A stretch of DNA of 64,000 nt. It comes from DATBAX01 sp963762965. GTDB lineage: Bacteria > Acidobacteriota > Terriglobia > Terriglobales > Acidobacteriaceae. Positions 1 to 7,300 of this stretch are shown in pieces. The stretch spans positions 310,001 through 374,000 of the forward strand of contig CAVXME010000001.1 of assembly GCA_963762965.1 (NCBI GenBank), given 5' to 3'. The notes beneath the pieces are model-generated. The model saw only the letters and a list, made by a program, of their open reading frames with translations, did no database searches and had not been told where the DNA came from. The stretch's first letter is position 1. Every line of letters begins with the position of its first letter. The translations under genes and the position numbers were made by a program.

Positions 1-2035
1 GAAACTCCTCACTGCCCCACAGCGCCGGCAGTGGAAGGTGCAAGGGAGCGAGGGAGATCTCCTGCTGGACTTTCTTGAATGCTGCTGCGCTTAAGCGGAT
101 GCCGCTCAAGTTGTACTTCATAATGAAGTCTTCCGGACTCTCCAGCGCGTCGGCGTCACTCACCGTCTGAAAGGCGTAGACGTTGAACGGAGTTTCCATC
201 TTCTCCATGGCTTTGCGCACGCGCTTATTGCAGGAAGAGAGCCGGTCGCTTTCATTCAATGCATCGGAGATCATGATGCGTTGCTCGCCATCCATTAAGT
301 ACATGGGAGGAGAGTCCTGGTAGGAAATTCCCACTCCCAGCTCCAATGACGGGAGACCCGCACGTTCCGACAATTGGTTGTAGCCACGCACAATTTCGAT
401 CATCTCCCGGGCCAGCACACAGGCCTTGCTGACGGCCAGCGGCGGTTCTCCTTCGCGCTCCAGGAATGCCAGGATGATGGCGTCGCCTTCCAGGAAAACC
501 TTGGTGGCCCCATATTTTTGCAGGAGCTTGTTCACCGGATCGTAGAAATTCAGGCTGAAATACGAAGCCGGATTCATGTCGCGTTCCAGCAGCGAACGGG
601 TCAGGCGCGACGAGTCACGGACATCGGCTTTGAGAATTACGTGACGCAGAACTTTTTCTTCCGATGGTTTCCTTTCTTCCGGCAGGTAGAACTCATACAG
701 CGTGCCGTTCAAGGCCGAGAGTTCCCGCAGTTTCGCATTGCCGATCAGATTGATGCTGTCCATGGCGCCGTTGAGCACTTCCAGGCGCCGCAGGTCGCGA
801 TGATAGAGGATGAAATCGCGCAGAAAACGTCCCGCGATCTTGGCCCGCTCGGCGGCGCGGCAGCTCGCCACGCGTGCCACGGCGGCGGCAAAGTTCCCCG
901 AGGAGAGCTTATTGTGCTCTTTGATAAGTTTTTCAACCCTTTCGCGTTCCTCCCTTGAAATCAGGCCGTTCTTCAACTGCTGGGGATTAATTTGCTGCGA
1001 GTATTCGGCCAGCAAGGGTACGACTTCGTAGGATGCGATGACGTATTGCATCACATTTTCCTGCTCCAGGAGTTCCATCCAGGCGGCCAGACGCGCCTTC
1101 TGCGACCGGCCCTCCAGTGTGGAATCATCAGGACCCCCTGCGCCGACCAGTTCCTGGGCATTGTCCGGCACGTTAAGCCATCCGTCGACAACTACGTTTT
1201 GCTCGGCTTCATCAGAAGAAAGATTTAACGACTGCAAGAAGTCACCGGCAATCCGGCTGACCTTGGCAAAGGTGTCAGGATCACGATCGAAGTTGCCGAG
1301 CATCACGTAGTACTCGGCGCAAAGGTAGGTATCGCGTCCGTCTTCGCTCAGGATGAGCGGGTTCAAGAACAACTGATACTCCAACTCTGGTTCGTTCCCA
1401 AAGAGCGAACGGCGGGTGCGCAGCAGGGTTTCTTTCTCAATTTCGCGCAGGGTGCGGAACAATTCCTGGGCGGTTTGGCGGAGAATGATTTTCTTGGCCA
1501 CCTGAAACGCCGCCAGCCGCTCGCGATACTCCAGGGCCCTTTGCTGGCGGACGCCCTCATAGCTCTTCAACATGACGCGGCATCGTTCCAGGATCTGCGC
1601 AAACTGCAAATTCAATTCCGTCCGCAGGAATTTCAGGATGGCGGTCCGCGCCAGCAGGTCCACGGAATTGTTGCCGTCCGCCTTGGCGCGATTCAGAGCG
1701 GCCACATGCATTTCCGCCAGAAGTGGCTTCAGGTCGGAGGGGCCGGTCTTGGCCCGGCTGGGCCCCCGGTTCGATCCTATAAAGTGGTTGGCTTGCGGGG
1801 TTTCGGAAACTTCGGCAGCCAGCAATGACTCCACATTGCCGTAACGCATGATCAATCGCGCCACATGCAAGCGGGTTTGCTCAACAAACTTTGTGCTCAG
1901 GTGAACATCATGGCGAAGATTATCGACGCCGAGCTGAAGACCCGCCAACGACAACGCAGGGGTATAGGAAGCCAGACGCGGGGGCGCCAGTTCTTCGGCT
2001 GCGGAACCGAGTCTGAAGATAGGGATCCTTGGCAT
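1..2035 (-). CDS. Class III adenylate/guanylate cyclase-like protein, C-terminus cut by window edge
   Basis: Reading the minus strand from an ATG at 2035 gives about 678 open residues running off the left edge. The first 400 residues or so are helical and charged and I do not recognise them. From about residue 460 the sequence resembles a class III nucleotidyl cyclase domain: an Asp in VILKADVRDSS (about residue 468) matches the first metal-binding Asp, and KVFLEGDAIILAF (Asp about residue 515) matches the second. GVGISYQDSPP resembles the following strand. No signal peptide or membrane segment is seen in the visible part, so it is probably cytoplasmic. The true end, and whether the base-selecting residues are present, cannot be judged. 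The frame stays open upstream of 2035, so an earlier non-ATG start is possible. Confidence 0.72.
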   Translation of the reverse strand, partial: MPRIPIFRLGSAAEELAPPRLASYTPALSLAGLQLGVDNLRHDVHLSTKFVEQTRLHVARLIMRYGNVESLLAAEVSETPQANHFIGSNRGPSRAKTGPSDLKPLLAEMHVAALNRAKADGNNSVDLLARTAILKFLRTELNLQFAQILERCRVMLKSYEGVRQQRALEYRERLAAFQVAKKIILRQTAQELFRTLREIEKETLLRTRRSLFGNEPELEYQLFLNPLILSEDGRDTYLCAEYYVMLGNFDRDPDTFAKVSRIAGDFLQSLNLSSDEAEQNVVVDGWLNVPDNAQELVGAGGPDDSTLEGRSQKARLAAWMELLEQENVMQYVIASYEVVPLLAEYSQQINPQQLKNGLISREERERVEKLIKEHNKLSSGNFAAAVARVASCRAAERAKIAGRFLRDFILYHRDLRRLEVLNGAMDSINLIGNAKLRELSALNGTLYEFYLPEERKPSEEKVLRHVILKADVRDSSRLTRSLLERDMNPASYFSLNFYDPVNKLLQKYGATKVFLEGDAIILAFLEREGEPPLAVSKACVLAREMIEIVRGYNQLSERAGLPSLELGVGISYQDSPPMYLMDGEQRIMISDALNESDRLSSCNKRVRKAMEKMETPFNVYAFQTVSDADALESPEDFIMKYNLSGIRLSAAAFKKVQQEISLAPLHLPLPALWGSEEF

Positions 2036-2236
2036 CGCTGTGCGTCGCTCCGCGCGCGCTGCCGAGTCGGGCTGGCATTCCACGCCAGCCAATGCAATCG
2101 GGCCACGAGCGGCAGGGCATAAATCCTCGGAAACTGCTGATTTTCCTGCCTATTTGAGGAGGTTACCACGGGAAATTCGGGCCCCAAAGTTACTCAAGTT
2201 ATCTGAAGAAATCTCAGGTATGGGTGACGGGAAGCG

Positions 2237-3388
2237 TCAGATTTTCAGGAATATTTTCTTGCGATACAAGACCAACATGGGCAACCAGCAGAGGAATACG
2301 AAAATCAAGGCAAAGGCCAGAGACGCGTTCGCTGGACTAAAGAAAGGTTGGATCAGCCGGCCGTAGAGAGCTTCGCCCCAGCCGGTAAAGATTAGAAGAT
2401 GGGCCAGCAAGGCGGCGCAAACATAAGCCGCGATGGCATTCATGCCGAAAACAAGAAATGGTCGGGTCCAGCGGCCTCGCCATTGCTTGATGTCCAGGAC
2501 CCAGTAGCAAAGCGCCAGGCACATCAGGGCGAGTCCAGCGGTGACGAGCACAAAGGAACTGGTCCACAACTTCTTGTTAATGGGAAACCAGGTATTGAAA
2601 AACTCGCCCGCCAGGAAAAGTACGACTCCTGCGATTGCCATACCGGTGGCTTTGCTGGCTGTGCTTCGGGCGGTGCGAAGCCATCTGCCAGTCTGCAACC
2701 CGAGCAAACAAGTCGCGACCGACGGGATCGTACTTAAAACGCCTTCAGGATCGCGAGTCCCTTCATAAAGGTGCCCCATCAGCAGTTTGCGATCCAGCCA
2801 GGCCACGATATTGCGGTCCGGATCCAGCAGCGGCATATCGTGGGTAGGCACGCCGAATCCAGGAACAGCGAAATAGCGCATGAGCATCCAATAACCCACA
2901 AGGCAGCCGACAATTACGGCGATTTGCGTCCGCCAACCGGTCCACAATTCCAGCACTGCCGTGATCACATAGCAAATCGCGATGCGTTGCAGAACGCCAT
3001 AAAAGCGCAAGGAGTCCAAGTGGTAATGGTTGGGAAAGCCGTTCAAGAACACGCCAATAGCCAGCAGCAAAAATCCACGCCACAGCACATGTTTCAGAAG
3101 ATCTTGCCGGGATTCGCCGCGAGCTAGGCGGGAACGGAAAGAATAAGCCAGGGCCACGCCGACCATGAAAAGGAAGAACGGGAAAACCAAGTCCGTCGGG
3201 GTCCAGCCGTTCCACTCCGAGTGCTGTAAGGGCCAATAAGACGCGGACTCATCGCCGGCGTCGTTGACCAGGATCATGGCGGCAATGGTCGCGCCGCGAA
3301 GCAGGTCGAGAGACATGAGCCGGGTTGCCGGCCCGATCGGTGCATGAGCCATTGATTCTCGGGCCGCGGCCATGGGCAGGGTTGACAT
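2237..3388 (-). CDS. NagX/DUF1624-like membrane acyltransferase
   Basis: A 383-residue multi-pass membrane protein. The N-terminal LMSLDLLRG motif followed by PTDLVFPFFLFMVGVAL is typical of the heparan-alpha-glucosaminide N-acetyltransferase-like family (DUF1624/DUF5009, NagX-like), which moves acetyl groups from cytoplasmic acetyl-CoA to sugars across the membrane. About ten hydrophobic segments are visible. I chose the ATG at 3388 because the 28 residues upstream (open to 3472) are polar and would run into the divergent gene's promoter region. The divergent neighbour starts at 3519 and is a sugar-binding-like protein, which fits a carbohydrate theme. The substrate is unknown. Confidence 0.8.
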   Translation of the reverse strand: MSTLPMAAARESMAHAPIGPATRLMSLDLLRGATIAAMILVNDAGDESASYWPLQHSEWNGWTPTDLVFPFFLFMVGVALAYSFRSRLARGESRQDLLKHVLWRGFLLLAIGVFLNGFPNHYHLDSLRFYGVLQRIAICYVITAVLELWTGWRTQIAVIVGCLVGYWMLMRYFAVPGFGVPTHDMPLLDPDRNIVAWLDRKLLMGHLYEGTRDPEGVLSTIPSVATCLLGLQTGRWLRTARSTASKATGMAIAGVVLFLAGEFFNTWFPINKKLWTSSFVLVTAGLALMCLALCYWVLDIKQWRGRWTRPFLVFGMNAIAAYVCAALLAHLLIFTGWGEALYGRLIQPFFSPANASLAFALIFVFLCWLPMLVLYRKKIFLKI

Positions 3389-3518
3389 AACTTTCGCGAG
3401 CGGATTGTAGCACGGCACGTTCTTGCCACAGTGTTCGCGTTTGGTGGTATCTGGTATTACCCCGGTAACCATGATCTTTCACCAGCGCCGGGATATGATT
3501 CGGCCATCAAGGCCCACT

Positions 3519-4448
3519 ATGAAGAAGCTGCACTTTGTAGTTTCCCTGACCACCAACGATAACGACTATCAGATGGAGCAGGCAGTCGCCGCCGAAGAGA
3601 CGGCGCGGCGGCTGGGCGTGGACATTCAAATCATCTACGCGGACAACGATGCCATCGTACAAAGCCAGCAACTCCTGAAGCTGATCCAGTCGAACTCCGG
3701 TTCCCATCCCGATGCCATCATCCTGGAGCCTGTGGGCACAACTCTCCCGCAAGTCGCGCGTGCTGCGGCTGCGGCGGGGATTGGCTGGGTGGTCCTGAAT
3801 CGCGAAGTCGACTATATTTCTGAGCTCCGCAAGACCTACCAGGTGCCAATTTTTGCAGTGAGTTCAGACCATCTTGAAATCGGCCGCATCCAGGGCCGCC
3901 AGTTCACGGCCTTGCTGCCCAAGGGCGGGACGGTTTTATACATTCAGGGGCCCTCAGAAAGTTCGGCATCGCAACAACGCACCACTGGCATGCAGGAGAC
4001 CAAGCCCCGAAATGCGGAAGTGAAGGTTCTTAAGGGCAACTGGACGGAAGCCAGCTCGTACAAGGCAGTCAGTTCCTGGATGCGGCTCTCGACTTCACAA
4101 CAGAGCCACATGGACATCATCGCGGCACAGAACGACGGCATGGCAGTCGGAGCCAAAAAAGCACTGCAAGAACTACCCGACCGTGTGAGCAGAGACCGCT
4201 GGTTAAGCCTTCCGTATCTTGGCATCGACGGCCTTCCCAAGACGGGTCAGGCCTGGGTGCGCAGAGGGTTGCTGGCGGGCACGATCATCGTGCCATCGAA
4301 CTCCGGCAAAGCGTTGGATATGGCCGTGCAAGCGGTGCAGACCGGCTCCAATCCAGCGGAGTGCACCAAGACCATGCCGCTATCCTATCCAGCTGAGGGC
4401 GCACTGGCCTCCTCGCAGGCGGAAAAAGCGCGCATCCTTTCGCTCTAG
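3519..4448 (+). CDS. Sugar-type substrate-binding-domain protein without signal peptide, copy 1
   Basis: A 309-residue protein with the two-lobed fold pattern of Peripla_BP_4 / LacI-type sugar-binding proteins: an N-terminal strand FVVSLTTNDNDYQ, a hinge region GIGWVVLNREVDY, then LPKGGTVLYIQGPSES and LGIDGLPKTGQAW. ATG 3519 gives a start matching the next gene (MKKLHF versus MKKLNF). There is no signal peptide and no lipobox, so unlike ABC-transporter binding proteins it appears cytoplasmic. There is also no helix-turn-helix, so it is not a LacI regulator. It is divergent from the NagX-like gene and followed 80 bp later by a close paralog. No ABC permease or ATPase is adjacent. The function is probably sensing or binding of a small, perhaps sugar-like, ligand (inference). 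Confidence 0.8.
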   Translation: MKKLHFVVSLTTNDNDYQMEQAVAAEETARRLGVDIQIIYADNDAIVQSQQLLKLIQSNSGSHPDAIILEPVGTTLPQVARAAAAAGIGWVVLNREVDYISELRKTYQVPIFAVSSDHLEIGRIQGRQFTALLPKGGTVLYIQGPSESSASQQRTTGMQETKPRNAEVKVLKGNWTEASSYKAVSSWMRLSTSQQSHMDIIAAQNDGMAVGAKKALQELPDRVSRDRWLSLPYLGIDGLPKTGQAWVRRGLLAGTIIVPSNSGKALDMAVQAVQTGSNPAECTKTMPLSYPAEGALASSQAEKARILSL

Positions 4449-4528
4449 CTCTCGAAACAAACCATAGTTACTCTAGTCATGCCGTCGCACCCGGTGGGTC
4501 AGGGTATGATTCAGATGTCCGTGTGCTT

Positions 4529-5464
4529 ATGAAAAAACTGAATTTCGTACTCTCTCTCACTACCGAGGACAACGACTATCAGGTCGAGCAGGCCGCCGCT
4601 GCTGAAGAAGCCGCGCGCCGCCTGGGGTTGGGCCTCCAGATCATTTATGCAGAGAACGACGCCATCATTCAGAGCCAGCAATTATTGAAATTCGTTCAGT
4701 CCAGCTCCGGTTTGCGTCCGGATGGGATTCTATTTGAGCCCGTGGGTGGGACCGCCCTGCCGCAAGTGGCACGCGCCGCCGCGGCCGCCGGAATCGGTTG
4801 GGTAGTTCTCAACCGCGACGTGGACTACGTCCCGGAACTGCGCAAGACCTCTCGTGTACCCGTCTTCGGTCTCACCTCGGACCACGAGGAGATCGGACGC
4901 ATTCAAGGACGGCAGTTGGCCGCGCTTCTGCCCAAGGGCGGGGCGGTCCTTTACATTCAGGGACCATCGGAAAGTCTGGCTGCCAAGCAACGTACCAGTG
5001 GCATGAATGAAACCAAACCCATCGATGTGCAGGTGAAGCTCATGAAGGCGAATTGGACCGAGGCCAGCGCTCATAAGGCCATCAGTTCCTGGTTGCGCTT
5101 GTCTACATCTCACCAGACGACGGTTGACTTGATTGCTGCCCAGGATGATTCGATGGCAGTGGGTGCAAGGAAAGCATTTCAAGACTTGCCCGATCCGGGT
5201 GCGCGTGACCGCTGGTTGAATCTCCCCTTTATCGGCTGCGATGGCATGCCCAAGACGGGACAAGCCTGGGTGAAGAAGGGCCTTATGGCTGCCACCATTA
5301 TTGTGCCTCCGAATGCGGGAAAAGCCATCGAGATGCTGGAACAGGCTGCCCGAGAGGCTTCCACGCCCCCGGAACGCACTCTCAGTGAACCCATTTCCTT
5401 CCCGGCGCTCGATCAGTTGGCCGAGCACAAGCCGCAAGCGCGTTCGGCAGGATCCACCCGCTAG
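4529..5464 (+). CDS. Sugar-type substrate-binding-domain protein without signal peptide, copy 2
   Basis: A 311-residue paralog of the gene just upstream, clearly alike over its full length (IIYAENDAIIQSQQLLKFVQS, AAAAAGIGWVVLNRDVDY and KGGAVLYIQGPSES all recur). The ATG at 4529 is preferred over an in-frame GTG two codons earlier because it restores the shared MKKL start. Like copy 1 it has no signal peptide, lipobox, membrane segment or DNA-binding domain. The C-termini differ, and most substitutions are spread evenly, indicating an old tandem duplication with both copies intact. Ligand unknown. Confidence 0.8.
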   Translation: MKKLNFVLSLTTEDNDYQVEQAAAAEEAARRLGLGLQIIYAENDAIIQSQQLLKFVQSSSGLRPDGILFEPVGGTALPQVARAAAAAGIGWVVLNRDVDYVPELRKTSRVPVFGLTSDHEEIGRIQGRQLAALLPKGGAVLYIQGPSESLAAKQRTSGMNETKPIDVQVKLMKANWTEASAHKAISSWLRLSTSHQTTVDLIAAQDDSMAVGARKAFQDLPDPGARDRWLNLPFIGCDGMPKTGQAWVKKGLMAATIIVPPNAGKAIEMLEQAAREASTPPERTLSEPISFPALDQLAEHKPQARSAGSTR

Positions 5465-5561
5465 CTGGTTAGTCATAGCCCTCAAGCAATCGTACGGCTC
5501 CAATTCCCCTAGTTCCGCTTTTCTTGCTAGAGTGGTCTCTTATCATTTTGAAGGAGCTCTC

Positions 5562-5924
5562 ATGCCAACTCTAGTCGCCCAGCCTACCCATATCCCTTGC
5601 GTGGGAACCAAACCCAAGCTGATTGATGAATACATTGGACGTGTGAATAGCCGGACCACAAGCCTGAGCATGGCCCACATGCGCAGTCCGGAGGGATGGA
5701 CAGAGCCCGGACAAACCCCGGAATTCGACGAATTCACGGTTGTGCTCAAGGGTATGCTCAGGGTACGCCACAAAGAAGGGGCCCTCGACGTGTCTGCCGG
5801 CCAGGCCGTCATCGCCCATCGCGGCGAGTGGGTGCAGTATTCCACTCCCCTCGAAGGTGGCGCGGAGTACATTGCCGTCTGTCTGCCCGCATTTGCGCTG
5901 GAAACCGTGCACCGGGACACTTAA
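5562..5924 (+). CDS. Small cupin-domain protein
   Basis: A 120-residue single-domain cupin. The ATG at 5562 follows a good ribosome-binding site (AAGGAG at 5551-5556), so the longer open frame upstream, which overlaps the preceding gene, is not used. The motif 1 region reads TPEFDEFTVVLKGMLRV and motif 2 GQAVIAHRGEWVQYSTP, matching the beta-barrel pattern, but several of the usual metal-binding histidines are replaced. It may therefore bind a ligand without metal. It lies 97 bp after the binding-protein twins on the same strand. The substrate cannot be assigned. Confidence 0.78.
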   Translation: MPTLVAQPTHIPCVGTKPKLIDEYIGRVNSRTTSLSMAHMRSPEGWTEPGQTPEFDEFTVVLKGMLRVRHKEGALDVSAGQAVIAHRGEWVQYSTPLEGGAEYIAVCLPAFALETVHRDT

Positions 5925-5946
5925 CTCGCCGCCAGCGCCACGAAAA

Positions 5947-5971
5947 TGGGCCGGGTCTCGGACCCGGCCCA
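5947..5971. terminator. Hairpin terminator between convergent genes
   Basis: A perfect 10-bp stem (TGGGCCGGGT / ACCCGGCCCA) with a 5-nt loop lies between the ends of the convergent cupin and small secreted genes. On the minus strand it is followed by TTTTC, so it fits best as a rho-independent terminator for the minus-strand gene, though it may serve both. Confidence 0.7.
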
Positions 5972-5992
5972 ATGATCTGCTCCGGAAGCCTG

Positions 5993-6424
5993 CTACTTGA
6001 GAATGATTTCTTGCAACAGTTCTGAACTGATGATTTCGCGGATCTCCGAGCGCTTTTCCGCGAGCTGTTGGGCCGGCTGTTTTCCGCCCATTATCTTGTC
6101 GCGATACATCTCGCCCTTTGCGGTCAAGCCGTCCATGGCGGCGTGGTCCTTGTATTGAATGGCCACGCAGATGTCCCAATCCTCCGGATTGCTCTTGGTC
6201 TCCTTGAGGAAGACTTTGTAATCCATGATCGTCCCGTCGCGTTTCTCGGCGTCAAGAAGGGGCTTGGTGGACTGGCGAACGGTGGTGAGGTAGGCGTCCA
6301 TGGCAGTGGGCTTTACACGAATTAGTTGCACGCGCCAGACTGGACCTTCGGTGTAGTGTTCTTGAGCGAATACCGCGGGGACAAGCAACAATAAGAAAGC
6401 GGCAAGACGGCAAATAGTTTTCAT
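5993..6424 (-). CDS. Small secreted protein of unknown function
   Basis: A 143-residue protein with a clear signal peptide (MKTICRLAAFLLLLVPAVFAQ). The ATG at 6424 is supported by AAGGAGAC about 8 nt upstream. The mature part (VWRVQLIRVKPTAMDAYLTTVRQ, then DWDICVAIQYKDHAAMDG) has the spacing of a ferredoxin-like alpha/beta barrel monomer of the dimeric alpha-beta barrel type (EthD/NIPSNAP-like), but I cannot place it in a named family. It is a single gene with its own terminator. Probably periplasmic. Confidence 0.75.
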   Translation of the reverse strand: MKTICRLAAFLLLLVPAVFAQEHYTEGPVWRVQLIRVKPTAMDAYLTTVRQSTKPLLDAEKRDGTIMDYKVFLKETKSNPEDWDICVAIQYKDHAAMDGLTAKGEMYRDKIMGGKQPAQQLAEKRSEIREIISSELLQEIILK

Positions 6425-6518
6425 GGTGAGTCTCCTTGGATAAGTTTTGTAAACGGCGAGGAGAATCATACGCTTCGCGGGGTGTTCTGTAAGTGGTCTC
6501 CACGCGAACTCATGGTTT

Positions 6519-6552
6519 AGCTGATAGCTGACGGCTGAGAGCTGACAGCTCT
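6519..6552. repeat. Short tandem word repeat (AGCTGA-type)
   Basis: The word AGCTGA / AGCTGACGG recurs about four times in a row, touching the stop codon of the hpf gene. It resembles one arm of the word-palindromes found elsewhere in the window but lacks a clear opposite arm. Confidence 0.5.
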
Positions 6553-7144
6553 AAGGCGCCTCGATGAGCTCCATCTTTCCATCCTTGGTGCGATGCAGGA
6601 CCATCAGCTTTCCTTTGGGATCGCGGAAGATGAAGACGTCGCGGTCGCGGAAGTGGGCTTCCTTGATGGCTTCCTCGAGAGTCATGGGGTGCATGGCGAC
6701 AGCGTCTTTAGAGCGCACCAGGTGGACCTCGGTGGTTTTGGCCACGGCGGGAAACTTATGGACCACAATCGGTATTGCCGTAGTCTCGCTGAGGCCGACG
6801 GCAACCTGCACCGATTCCTGCGGGGATTCCTCTTCCCATTTTTTCTGGTCGTGCCGCTTCTTACTCCGCGACTTGGTGTGGTATTTCACTGCCTGCTTTT
6901 CGAGGTGGTCGATGGCCTCGTTGATGGCAGCGCTCATGTCGCCGGCCTGCGCTAACGCGACCAGAGGGCCTTTCCGCAAGGTGATGGTGATCTCTGCCTT
7001 GTGGCGGCGCTTTTCCACGCTCAGGACTACCTTGGTTTCAAACTTGTCGTGCAGGATTTTGCGGATCTTGGCGAGCCCGGTTTCGACTTCCTTGCGGATG
7101 GCGGGAGTGACTTCGTACTGCCTGCCCGTGTATTCCACGTTCAT
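6551..7144 (-). CDS. hpf: Long-form ribosome hibernation promoting factor
   Basis: A 197-residue protein with the two-domain layout of long HPF. The N-terminal domain (about residues 1-100) starts MNVEYTGRQYEVTPAIRKEVE and carries basic helices (KYHTKSRSKKRH) that bind the 30S decoding region. The C-terminal domain (about residues 130-197, HPMTLEEAIKEAHFRDRDVFIFRD) is the dimerisation domain that forms 100S ribosomes. It is the last gene of the minus-strand lpt-rpoN block, as in many proteobacteria where hpf follows rpoN. It acts in the cytoplasm in stationary phase or starvation. Confidence 0.95.
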   Translation of the reverse strand: MNVEYTGRQYEVTPAIRKEVETGLAKIRKILHDKFETKVVLSVEKRRHKAEITITLRKGPLVALAQAGDMSAAINEAIDHLEKQAVKYHTKSRSKKRHDQKKWEEESPQESVQVAVGLSETTAIPIVVHKFPAVAKTTEVHLVRSKDAVAMHPMTLEEAIKEAHFRDRDVFIFRDPKGKLMVLHRTKDGKMELIEAP

Positions 7145-7203
7145 GAGCGCCCCCTACTGAGAGTGTACCTAAAATTTCCTGGGCACCACATTGGAACAAC
7201 ATC

Positions 7204-7296
7204 AGATTTCAGATTGTAGATTTAAGATTTCAGATTTAAGAAAATCTCCGCGTACGAAATTTAAATCTGCAATCTTAAATCTACAATCTCAAATCT
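7204..7296. repeat. Near-perfect 35-bp-arm palindrome built of AGATTT words
   Basis: Left arm 7204-7238 and right arm 7262-7296 are reverse complements with about two mismatches, with a 23-nt spacer. Each arm is itself a tandem of AGATTT-like words (AGATTTCAGATTGTAGATTT begins the left arm). It lies between rpoN and hpf, 4 bp after the rpoN stop. It could fold into a long hairpin in the transcript and reduce read-through into hpf. Confidence 0.85.
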
Positions 7297-7300
7297 CACA

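Noticed and set aside
374..958. Open frame of 194 residues on the plus strand near the left edge
   Set aside because: It lies antisense to the cyclase-like frame, which has coherent domain motifs; the plus-strand product resembles nothing.
4730..5503. Open frame of 257 residues on the minus strand
   Set aside because: It is antisense to the second binding-protein gene and has no recognisable motif.
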